Below are positions 8,908-17,339 of a DNA stretch of 64,000 nt, in pieces. Under the pieces are notes generated by a model. That model did no database searches. It saw only the letters and a list, made by a program, of their open reading frames with translations, and was not told the DNA's origin. Both the position numbers and the translations under genes were made by a program. This stretch comes from an uncultured Bacteroidales bacterium (GTDB lineage Bacteria; Bacteroidota; Bacteroidia; Bacteroidales; Bacteroidaceae). Every line of letters starts with the position of its first letter. The first letter of the stretch is position 1. The stretch is taken from contig CADBWR010000003.1 of NCBI GenBank assembly GCA_902798425.1, positions 62,001-126,000 of the forward strand, given 5' to 3'.

Positions 8908-10409
8908 TACTTATTAAGTTGACGGACATATTTCACGGGTTCTCCACCATTACGTTTCAACACATCAGCAAAGTCTTGGGGCTTGATAGCAACAGGACCA
9001 CGCATGAATTCCGGAATATTATAGCACTTCATGAACTGGCGGTGATAACTAGGGTCTGCCTGTGGTAACTCAAAAGGTTTAGACCACTTGCCATTCTTAT
9101 CAAGATGAGCAAAGAACGGACGTGTATAAGTGCCATCGTCACGGCGACTGCTAAAGACCACCCAGCGGCCGTTGCTTGACCATGAGTGGTAGCTCTCCGT
9201 ATCGGGTGAGTTGATTTTATCTATGGGCTTAGCCTCTCCTGTCTGCAGGTCAATCATCCACAGGTCAGCATCATGGTGCCATATATGGAATACGCCATAT
9301 TCACCCATTGTGAACATCAGGTAACGACCATCAGGTGAGATACGAGGCAGCGTAGCACTCATGCCCATGCTGTCGGCAGCGAGAACAAGTTCTCGAGGGC
9401 CAAACTGCATAGTTTCAGGATTGAAACTTTTCCGGTAGATATTATACTTAACATCTTTGGGACGTCTTGTAACCTCTGCATTCACTGTTGAAGTAGGACT
9501 GCTCATTTCTATGTGAGCACTGCAATAATAAAGTGTCTTTCCGTCAGGTGCCCAAGCAGGAAACACCTCCAATTCGGTGGAGTCATTCTCCAGATTGGTT
9601 ACCTCATCCGTCTCCACGTCATACGCAATAAGATCACTTTGCGCATCGTACACCTCTATCTTATTGGAATGAACAGTATGGAACCGCTGTGCCGTTTTGT
9701 TCGTGGAGTACACTATCATATTCAACCACGGATGCCAGGCGGGATAGACACCTGCTGAGAGGATGGAGTCGTTGCGCATATTCACTTTCTTCAACTTACC
9801 GTCATAGGCAATGATCGTACCACCATTATTCTGACGGGCATGAAACTGCATACGTGCAGGATTGTACTGCTGGAAATGGTGACAATTGATACACTGGCCG
9901 TCTTTCTCGAAACTGCAGAGCACATTATCATAGATGACGCTCTCGTCATAGTTTTCCAAACAGCGTTGGTTGATGGTCAGCGCCTCGTAGCTGATGAAAG
10001 AAGGGAAGATAAGACGATAACTCAGATAGCTATCGATGCTATCGGCTGACACAAAGAAGCTGAAGGGTTTGTAGTGTGTCCACCGGTCTGCCTTACGGGC
10101 ATATACATCAATCGTAATAGTACCGCCCTTTGCTTTCTCAACGAGTCTGCGCCAATCGTCAGCCTCTGGTTGTGCCTTCCCCTCAAAAATCATTTCCTCA
10201 TCACCAACAGCATAACGGGCTACCATCTCATCGGCAGCCTCATCAAGCTGGAAGGTAAGTGGAGCGATATTGAAGGGAATGGTGACATCCTTATAGTCGG
10301 GGTATATATTAGGAAGACGGTCTATCTCAGTAAACACTTCCGGTACAGAAGGCCCTCCACACGACATGATAGTCAGGCAAGCAACAATATATAGGATATT
10401 TCTACTCAT
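8907..10409 (-). CDS. PD40/TolB-like propeller lipoprotein with a CxxCH heme-type motif (copy 1)
   Basis: 500 residues. Lipobox LTIMSC (Cys17) predicts a lipoprotein. The N-terminal beta-domain contains YPDYKDVTIPFNIAP. CINCHHF (Cys173, Cys176, His177) is a canonical c-type heme attachment motif. The C-terminal ~300 residues carry repeated WD40-like PD40 blades (FPAWAPDGKTLYY, PRISPDGRYLMFT, YHSWSSNGRWVVFSSRRDDG), as in TolB. A paralogue lies at 23696 with all these features conserved. In both places it directly follows a DUF6057-like membrane protein. It could be a redox-active or structural cell-envelope component of the xylan system. Whether heme is bound is untested. Confidence 0.75.
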   Translation of the reverse strand: MSRNILYIVACLTIMSCGGPSVPEVFTEIDRLPNIYPDYKDVTIPFNIAPLTFQLDEAADEMVARYAVGDEEMIFEGKAQPEADDWRRLVEKAKGGTITIDVYARKADRWTHYKPFSFFVSADSIDSYLSYRLIFPSFISYEALTINQRCLENYDESVIYDNVLCSFEKDGQCINCHHFQQYNPARMQFHARQNNGGTIIAYDGKLKKVNMRNDSILSAGVYPAWHPWLNMIVYSTNKTAQRFHTVHSNKIEVYDAQSDLIAYDVETDEVTNLENDSTELEVFPAWAPDGKTLYYCSAHIEMSSPTSTVNAEVTRRPKDVKYNIYRKSFNPETMQFGPRELVLAADSMGMSATLPRISPDGRYLMFTMGEYGVFHIWHHDADLWMIDLQTGEAKPIDKINSPDTESYHSWSSNGRWVVFSSRRDDGTYTRPFFAHLDKNGKWSKPFELPQADPSYHRQFMKCYNIPEFMRGPVAIKPQDFADVLKRNGGEPVKYVRQLNK

Positions 10410-10445
10410 TTTTAATCTCAGTATTTTCTTGACAACCCGATAATA

Positions 10446-12284
10446 TTAGTATTCTGGCAGATTGGCCATTGCATAATAATCATAGAAGTAAGTATCCCCA
10501 AAGAACGGATAGAGTTCTTCACGAGCTATCCTTACATCTTTACCATCATAACTTGACATAGCAGTGGCAAAGCGATTGAAAGACTCCTTGACTTGAGCAT
10601 CAAAGGGCATTTTATCCAAATCCTGGCGTCCTTCAATCATCCCATAGAGATATGCAGCCTCCTGGAAATACCGTGGCATGGGATCATTCGGATGCAGATC
10701 TATGTAGTTAGAGAAATGAAACCAGAACTGCTTGATGTCCTTCGTCCAGAGTGTAGCTAACAACGCCTGTTCCTGAAATAGGGGGTCACTATTGTCATCA
10801 CTTCTTACCAGTTGATTCATCAAGAAACGCTCGGTATATCCTTGATCGCCACCCAGCACATCCGAATAGTGTAGCATGTGGGTGATGGGCTCGCGTGCAG
10901 CATCCTTAGCAATCTGTTCTGGATGACCCACGAGTGCCTCAGCCTGCTCGGCCCAGTCACGATAGAACAGCGTATTTTTCAGGATACCGATATATTTACG
11001 TGCTAAGGCCTTGTCGTTCTCAAGTAGCGCGCAGTTGACCAATAACTGATAGTCTTCTGCACGGAATCCAAACTCCACGCCCATCTCCATGCACAGTCGG
11101 TTACAATAGTTCAGCAGGCCATACTGGTAGTATATCTGAGGACCAACCACCAGCATCAGACGCATACCGAAAGGTGCAGCATACGCTTTCGAACCGTTTT
11201 TATAAAGGAACATCTCATTTCCCTGTCTGCCTAGACGACTCAGTGCCAGGTTGCGCATCATCACAATAGCCCTTGTCGGTTCGTCTTTCTGGTGAATAGC
11301 CTCTTCCAGCACGGCGTTCCAATCCGACTGATAGATATGGTGCTGCATAGCCAGTTCGCGGTGGAAGTTTTCGTCTTTCATCCAGAAGGTATAGACACTT
11401 CCTACCATCACCATGCCAATCACCACCTGACACAGTAGATAGTAAACCTTCTTCATAGGTTTCGCTGCCTGACGGTTGGCATGATAGGTTACAGCCAACA
11501 CAACAAAGAAGAGCGCTAACAGATAATAAGGAATATAATAGGTGTGATATTCCTCCGTAATGAAATACAATGGTAGCTCGGCCCAGTAGATATTTGCTAT
11601 ATTCGTCTGGTAGTACACAAAACGATAGCAGAGCAGAGGTACGGCAATAACAAGAAGAAGTGCTACGATGCTATGAATGGCAGCCTGCATACGAGTAACT
11701 GACAGCCTCCATGACCAAATAGCCATGAGCAATGTAGCCGCTAATCCATAGATACCCATCAAGGGGTAGCCCACCACACAGGTCAATGCCAGGAAAGAAG
11801 TACGTAGTGCATACTTCTCTGGAAAACAGCGGAAAGCCCATAGCAGTGCTGCTACAGCCGTTGTACCGATTGTTGTTATAAAGAAATGACCCCGTAACTT
11901 CAGCAGATAAATCCAGTAGCCCTGATCAACATTCGTCAGCAGCAGCAGAGCGACAGGTATCAGCATCACGATAGCCCAGCGGTCGGTGATACGGAACGCT
12001 CTTTTCACGATATACATCAACAGCAGCCACCAACAGCAGAGCATCAATACGCCTACCACAGGGTAATAGAGGAACTGGGTAAACCACATGCCTATCCACG
12101 AGAGCAAGCCTCCTGGTACTACCAGCTGTTCTTTCATAAACAATGATGTACAAAGAAACAGGTTCTTCTGTTGTATTTTCCATAGCAAGTCAGGTTCGCA
12201 AAGCAGCAACAAAGCACCCACTATCAAGAGTGCAAAGAGCCACCCGAATACATAGATTTTTGATGTCAGAATTGTTTTCTTCAT
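10446..12284 (-). CDS. Polytopic membrane protein, DUF6057-like (copy 1)
   Basis: 612 residues. The first ~310 residues contain roughly eight to nine hydrophobic segments (for example VFGWLFALLIVGALLLLCE, WLLLMYIVKRAF, VIGMVMVGSVYTFWMKDE). The C-terminal ~300 residues are soluble and helical with a TPR-like look (ALSRLGRQGNEMFLY, ALLENDKALARKYIGILKNTLFYRDWAEQAE). It resembles the Bacteroidetes family called DUF6057; no activity is known. A diverged paralogue at 25140 keeps the same layout, including a RDWAEQAE/GDWARNAP block. Each copy is immediately upstream of a CxxCH PD40 lipoprotein, so the two proteins probably work together in the envelope. Confidence 0.75.
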   Translation of the reverse strand: MKKTILTSKIYVFGWLFALLIVGALLLLCEPDLLWKIQQKNLFLCTSLFMKEQLVVPGGLLSWIGMWFTQFLYYPVVGVLMLCCWWLLLMYIVKRAFRITDRWAIVMLIPVALLLLTNVDQGYWIYLLKLRGHFFITTIGTTAVAALLWAFRCFPEKYALRTSFLALTCVVGYPLMGIYGLAATLLMAIWSWRLSVTRMQAAIHSIVALLLVIAVPLLCYRFVYYQTNIANIYWAELPLYFITEEYHTYYIPYYLLALFFVVLAVTYHANRQAAKPMKKVYYLLCQVVIGMVMVGSVYTFWMKDENFHRELAMQHHIYQSDWNAVLEEAIHQKDEPTRAIVMMRNLALSRLGRQGNEMFLYKNGSKAYAAPFGMRLMLVVGPQIYYQYGLLNYCNRLCMEMGVEFGFRAEDYQLLVNCALLENDKALARKYIGILKNTLFYRDWAEQAEALVGHPEQIAKDAAREPITHMLHYSDVLGGDQGYTERFLMNQLVRSDDNSDPLFQEQALLATLWTKDIKQFWFHFSNYIDLHPNDPMPRYFQEAAYLYGMIEGRQDLDKMPFDAQVKESFNRFATAMSSYDGKDVRIAREELYPFFGDTYFYDYYAMANLPEY

Positions 12285-12308
12285 TATTGCAGTGATTGAA
12301 GATTATGC

Positions 12309-14714
12309 TCAGTCTGTCACCTCTACCTTCGAGAAATAGTGATTGCGTAAGGGCTTGGTGACTTTCTCACCTTTCAAAGTAATATCTTGGTCTAAACGGA
12401 TATCAGCAGACGATGCTCCTACCTTTATTGTGTATGTTCCTGGCTGGATGTTCCACTGACGATGCCCGTCATTAGAGTAATAGCCAAACTGGTCGGTATA
12501 GAGTTTCATCTCCACACGCTTGGTCTGTCCTGGTTCCAAAGCTACACGGGCAAAGCCCTGCAGCTGGATAGAGCGTAAGGGCTGTTTATCTGTCGTTGGC
12601 GAGAGATACACCTGTGCTATCTCCGTAGCTGCCACCTTACCCGTATTCTTCACCTCAAACGACAGTTCAATATAGTTGGAACTGACACGTGCAGACTGAT
12701 CCATCAGCAGATGCTTGTATTCAAAGGTCGTATAACTTAAGCCATAGCCGAAGGGCCATTGGATTTGACTATTTGACGATTGACTATTTGCGTAATTATA
12801 GCAAACAGGTCCATAGAGTTCTTCCTTGGGATAGCTGACAGAGAGTTTGGCAGATGGCGACACCTTTCCATACAGGATGTCAGCCACGGCATGTCCACCC
12901 TCCTCACCAGGATACCATGCCTGGATGACGGCAGCACAGCGTTCGGCAAGGTCACCGATAACTTGAGCACGGCCACCGAACAACACCAGGACAACGGGTT
13001 TACCAGTAGCCAGCAAGGCCTCGACATATTCCTCTTGCTTACCAGGCAGGCGCAATCCCTGACGGTCGCGGTTCTCACCACATAGCATCACGTTCTCACC
13101 CATGGCAGCAATGATAACATCGGCTGAATCGGCCATGGCCAGTGCCTCTTCCTGATTAGCCGTTTCACCGGAGTCTACCTTACGATGTAACAAAGGATAC
13201 TCCCAAGAGCGCTTGTCACCGACATGCGAGAACTTCGTCTCTATCTCCTCCGTCCAGTCACAACCTCTTGAATAAAGGATGTTGACACTGTCTGGTTGAT
13301 GGTTCTGCAAGCCCTCCAACAGTGTGATGACATGCGGATGGTCTAAGTCCTGCTCTACCTTCTTCCAGAAGAATGTCATAGCGGGGAATGAATAGTCGCC
13401 ACACATAGCCCACATGGAGTTAGCATTAGGCCCTGTGACGAGAATATTCTTTGCTGTTGGCAGTTGGCTGTCAGCAGTTGGCTTAACCAGTGGCAGGATG
13501 CTGCTGTCGTTCTGCAGCAGTACGATGCTCTGCACAGCAATGTCGTAGGCAGTCTGTCGTTCCTCTGGCGTGTCAAGAACGATTTTCTCATTACTATATA
13601 AATAAGGACGCTTGTCAAACATGCCCACACGGAACTTATAGCGCAGCACATCCTTGACAGCACGCTCCAAGGTCTCCTGTTTTACGAGACCAGAGTCAAT
13701 AGCCTCTTGCAAGTACTTGTAGTTAGCTCCGGAGGGGAAGTCAACATCATTGCCGCCATTGATGGCTGCAGCAGCCTTCTGCATGGTATCCCAACCCTTT
13801 TCCCCGTTGAGGAAACCCTCGGGCACGGGAAGTTGGTCGATAGCTGTATAGTCGCTAACCACCATACCATCGAAACCGAGGTAGCCACGCAAGATGTCAT
13901 TGAGTATAGTACTATCACCCACACAAGTCAGTTTGTTACCCTTCATAGCATGATAGCCCGGCATAACAGCCTTGCTGCCTGCTACTCGAATCATCGTTTC
14001 ATGGGGTAGCAGAATCTCTTCCATCAGTTCTTTCTCGTCAGCATCACCACCGCCGCCATAGCCGAGGTAATGCTTTGAACAGGCGCCAACGCCCTTGCGC
14101 AAATCTCCCTGTTGCAAGCCATTGACAAAGGCTGTACCCATCACAGCCGACAGGTAGCCATCCTCGCCATACGACTCCTCCAAACGGTTGAATGAAGGGT
14201 TACGACATACATCGACCATGGGCGACAACGAAAGGAGACCACCCATCTTACGCATCTGCGTGCTGGTCTGCCGTGTCTTCAGCTCAGCCAGTTCAGGGTT
14301 GAACGAACAAGCCTGCCCTATCTGCTGGGGGTAAATGGTAGAACCCTGCGTATTGATACCCGACAGCACCTCCTCATGGAACAGCGCCGGAATACCGTTG
14401 GGTGTATGGTGCATCAGCCAGTCTTGCACGGCAGCCACCATGTCGCGCACTTCATTGGGATCACGGGGCTTCTGGAAAGCATATTGTGAGAAGTGTCCAA
14501 TGCCATAGGGTATCATTTCACGACACTTCATGGTGTCCAACTGTCCTTTCTCGTCGAAGAGTTCTTCCATATACATACTCTTCAGTTGAGCAATACGCTC
14601 TTCCTGCGGCATCTTCTGATACAGCGCTTCTACTTTCTGTTCTACATCCATATCGGGGGCTGTCTGGCAGCCAGCTATTAGTGCGGTCATGCACGTCATG
14701 ATAAAACCTCTCAT
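12309..14714 (-). CDS. GH3 family glycosidase lipoprotein (beta-glucosidase/beta-xylosidase type)
   Basis: 801 residues. Lipobox ALIAGC puts the lipidated Cys at 16. The GH3 N-terminal TIM-barrel domain (about 25-360) includes SYGEDGYL, KHYLGYG and GFDGMVVSDY, with the nucleophile at Asp288. The C-terminal GH3 domain (about 390-630) carries VTGPNANSMWAMCG and AAMGENVMLCGE. A fibronectin-III-like domain ends the protein ([14 protein letters not shown] onward). It would release terminal beta-linked glucose or xylose from oligosaccharides at the cell envelope. Two heptanucleotide arrays are embedded in frame, encoding the stretches around KPTADSQLPTAKN and NSQSSNSQ, where family members normally have short variable loops. 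It is the fourth gene of the unit from 20838. Confidence 0.88.
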   Translation of the reverse strand: MRGFIMTCMTALIAGCQTAPDMDVEQKVEALYQKMPQEERIAQLKSMYMEELFDEKGQLDTMKCREMIPYGIGHFSQYAFQKPRDPNEVRDMVAAVQDWLMHHTPNGIPALFHEEVLSGINTQGSTIYPQQIGQACSFNPELAELKTRQTSTQMRKMGGLLSLSPMVDVCRNPSFNRLEESYGEDGYLSAVMGTAFVNGLQQGDLRKGVGACSKHYLGYGGGGDADEKELMEEILLPHETMIRVAGSKAVMPGYHAMKGNKLTCVGDSTILNDILRGYLGFDGMVVSDYTAIDQLPVPEGFLNGEKGWDTMQKAAAAINGGNDVDFPSGANYKYLQEAIDSGLVKQETLERAVKDVLRYKFRVGMFDKRPYLYSNEKIVLDTPEERQTAYDIAVQSIVLLQNDSSILPLVKPTADSQLPTAKNILVTGPNANSMWAMCGDYSFPAMTFFWKKVEQDLDHPHVITLLEGLQNHQPDSVNILYSRGCDWTEEIETKFSHVGDKRSWEYPLLHRKVDSGETANQEEALAMADSADVIIAAMGENVMLCGENRDRQGLRLPGKQEEYVEALLATGKPVVLVLFGGRAQVIGDLAERCAAVIQAWYPGEEGGHAVADILYGKVSPSAKLSVSYPKEELYGPVCYNYANSQSSNSQIQWPFGYGLSYTTFEYKHLLMDQSARVSSNYIELSFEVKNTGKVAATEIAQVYLSPTTDKQPLRSIQLQGFARVALEPGQTKRVEMKLYTDQFGYYSNDGHRQWNIQPGTYTIKVGASSADIRLDQDITLKGEKVTKPLRNHYFSKVEVTD
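12765..12792. repeat. Heptanucleotide array inside the GH3 gene (TTGACTA type)
   Basis: Four units (TTGACTA, TTTGACG, ATTGACT, ATTTGCG). They encode the NSQSSNSQ insert just before the conserved WPFGYGLSY block. Confidence 0.6.
13453..13487. repeat. Heptanucleotide array inside the GH3 gene (GCTGTTG type)
   Basis: Five units (GCTGTTG, GCAGTTG, GCTGTCA, GCAGTTG, GCTTAAC). They encode the TADSQLPTA insert between the two GH3 domains. Confidence 0.7.
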
Positions 14715-14762
14715 TTACTTGTCTAATAATATTCTTTCATATATAACGCTGCCGGAGCTCCT

Positions 14763-17318
14763 TTATTTTACCACAACCTTCTTTCCATTCTTAATATAGA
14801 GACCAGGCTGTAGATTGGAAGCGTTGACGCGACGCCCATCAAGGGAGTAGACGCTACTATTGGGCACTATGGCATAGCCACAAACAGAACCAATGCCTGC
14901 GGGCTGCAGCACACGGTGGCGCAAGGCAGAGCGCACCGCATACCAAGCGGGTTTCTTTCCCATTCCTGAGTCGTAAAGCAGCGGATTAGAGTTTGTGCGC
15001 CAGCTGTCGTTGTCCTTGATACCCCAGACAACCATGCTGGGACAGTTATCATTGTCCAACACAATGTCGGTGATAACCCGATAGTTGCGAGCCTGCTCTT
15101 CCAAGTTTGCAGCAGTGGTAGAGGGCACCCCCATATCCAACTCAGTGATAATGCACTTCAGTCCGGCATCAGCAAAGCGTTTGATGGTCTTGGCCAATTT
15201 GACACTATCAACCTCGCCAACAGAGAAGTGGCACTGCAGACCCACGCCATGGATGGGTATGCCCTTCTCTTTCAGACTGACAGCCAGGTTATAGAAAGCC
15301 TGCGACTTCGCCTTGCCTTGCAATTCTACGTCGTAGTCATTGAGATACAGTTCTGCATCAGGGTCTGCCTCATGAGCATACTGGAAAGCCAGTTCGACAT
15401 AATCGTCTCCAATGGCACGCTGCCACACGCTCTGCTGACGCAGGTCGTAGCTGGCAGGATTGCTGCGCACAGTCGTCTGGTCATCATCCAGACACTCGTT
15501 GACAACATCCCATTCGCATACCTTACCTTTATAGTGCGTCATCACCTTGGTGATGTGGTCCTTCATGATTTCCAAGGCTTCCTCGCGCGTCCAGTTCTTA
15601 TTGTTCTTCTTGCCGTCAGACGATAACCAGCCAGGAACCTGCGAGTGCCATACCAGACAGTGACCGCGGATAGCCATATTGTTCTGCTGAGCGAGACTTA
15701 CCAGATTGTCGGCACTACCAAAACTGAAGCTACCCTTAGACGGTTGCAAGGCATCCATCTTCATCTCATTCTCACAGACCATCATATTAAACTGTCTGCC
15801 AGCCTCTTCACGCTCGCTTTGCAGACTCTTGTAGGTGGCTAGTGCCACACCTATATTCTTTTTGTTTTGCGCAGCATAATAGCACAGCGTGTTTTTATCT
15901 TTAGCATCATCTATACCGTCGTCATAGAAAGCACCGATGGTGCTCTCTGACGGGTCTGAGTCATCAGAATCGTCTGTCTTTTCCATATCGTTATAAGACT
16001 CCAGGCGGACAATGAATACGACCTGCCCATTCTCCTCACGTTCCACGACAGCCCACGTATATTTATTGGCACGCACATCAAAGTGCCAATCGCCTGTCTG
16101 TTTACTTTTGACCGTCATCACGCGGAACTCCGTACCAATGGCGAGGTTGGCAGTCTGCTCGACAGCCATCTCGATGACAGGCATTTTGTCGCTGATAGAG
16201 AAATCCTCCATCATGTTATTGTAATTCAGAATACCATCTACCTGCAATTGATCGTAGCTGACAGCACTGGCAACCTTGAAACGCAGGCGTGACAGTGGGC
16301 GGACGGTGAGGTTGGCATTTATGTCTGCTGCATAGTTTTTCAGCATCAGCAGACCAATGCCGTCAGCACCAGGTTCTATGGTGCCATAGTTATCAACCAT
16401 ACCACCAATGCTGCCTGTACCACCCAGCACACCTTTGCTGAAGACATAAGCAATGGCTTCAGCGGTATTGGGCTTGGCTCCTAAGGCGCCGCGTAACCGC
16501 TGGCTCTCAGCCTCAGCGCGGTCGTTCATCACCAACACTCTACCCTGCAAGATGCGCAATGCACCACTTAAGTAGTTGTTATTGCCTGTGATGGCGTAAG
16601 TACCTGTTCCTTCTTTGATGATGCCCAAGAGTGTATTCTCATAATTCTTCGACGGGATAATGGTTCCTGCCAACGTGGCATCACTATTCATACAGCCTAA
16701 AAGATAATATACAGCACGCTTGTCCTTCATATAGCCATGCAGCGTCGAACCAGCCTCCATCTGCAACTCGCCAATGCGGAAACCAGCACCGCTGGTATTG
16801 GCCTCAGTGGCGATAGTGGCACCTGCATGCAGTGTTACGTGATTGTTTTCCATGGTCTTGTTAACCTTGCCACTATTGATAGCGTCGTTGATATTCTCAG
16901 GAGAGAACGACTTGCCGCCATGAGCCAGAATGACACCCCAGAAGCCTGCCTTTGGAGAGTTCTCTACAAAGGGATGGATATGAATGTCACCCTTGAAATT
17001 GGTCATATTAGCCCATTGACTTCCGCTCTTGGTGCCCAGATAGCAGCGTTCGCCACCGCCATAGAGGTTCAGCAAGCCACTACCAGTCACGGTAGAACTG
17101 AAATAGCAGTATCGGGCCATCTTGACATTCACGATGTCGCCAGCGGGAATAGCGACAGAGGTGCTATACGATTTGTAATCTGACGAAGTATTGTCCCCAC
17201 TGATGTCAATGGTACGCTCCTCGGCAGAAACAGACTGTACGCCCATAGCCAGCAGGATGCCAGCCATGAGCGCATTTTTGAAAGAGAAAAGTGTTTGCTT
17301 GTTTGTTTCGAATTTCAT
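14763..17318 (-). CDS. GH10 endo-xylanase with N-terminal beta-helix-like domain and T9SS sorting tail
   Basis: 851 residues. A signal peptide (cut near VSAEE) is followed by ~400 residues of repetitive beta-strand sequence resembling autotransporter-associated/beta-helix repeats (SGALRILQGRVLV, GVLGGTGSIGG, YGTIEPGADG). An acidic linker (EKTDDSDDSDPSES, about 446-459) leads to a complete GH10 catalytic domain (about 478-805): WHSQVPGW, acid/base CEWDVVNEC (Glu608) and nucleophile ITELDMG (Glu726). The tail (YSLDGRRV followed by PGLYIKNGKKVVVK) matches the T9SS type A C-terminal sorting domain of Prevotella. It should be an endo-beta-1,4-xylanase displayed at or released from the surface through type IX secretion. 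The N-terminal domain is unusual for GH10 and may bind polysaccharide or form a stalk. Third gene of its operon. Confidence 0.9.
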   Translation of the reverse strand: MKFETNKQTLFSFKNALMAGILLAMGVQSVSAEERTIDISGDNTSSDYKSYSTSVAIPAGDIVNVKMARYCYFSSTVTGSGLLNLYGGGERCYLGTKSGSQWANMTNFKGDIHIHPFVENSPKAGFWGVILAHGGKSFSPENINDAINSGKVNKTMENNHVTLHAGATIATEANTSGAGFRIGELQMEAGSTLHGYMKDKRAVYYLLGCMNSDATLAGTIIPSKNYENTLLGIIKEGTGTYAITGNNNYLSGALRILQGRVLVMNDRAEAESQRLRGALGAKPNTAEAIAYVFSKGVLGGTGSIGGMVDNYGTIEPGADGIGLLMLKNYAADINANLTVRPLSRLRFKVASAVSYDQLQVDGILNYNNMMEDFSISDKMPVIEMAVEQTANLAIGTEFRVMTVKSKQTGDWHFDVRANKYTWAVVEREENGQVVFIVRLESYNDMEKTDDSDDSDPSESTIGAFYDDGIDDAKDKNTLCYYAAQNKKNIGVALATYKSLQSEREEAGRQFNMMVCENEMKMDALQPSKGSFSFGSADNLVSLAQQNNMAIRGHCLVWHSQVPGWLSSDGKKNNKNWTREEALEIMKDHITKVMTHYKGKVCEWDVVNECLDDDQTTVRSNPASYDLRQQSVWQRAIGDDYVELAFQYAHEADPDAELYLNDYDVELQGKAKSQAFYNLAVSLKEKGIPIHGVGLQCHFSVGEVDSVKLAKTIKRFADAGLKCIITELDMGVPSTTAANLEEQARNYRVITDIVLDNDNCPSMVVWGIKDNDSWRTNSNPLLYDSGMGKKPAWYAVRSALRHRVLQPAGIGSVCGYAIVPNSSVYSLDGRRVNASNLQPGLYIKNGKKVVVK

Positions 17319-17339
17319 ATGATTGTTGTTGCTTTTCCA

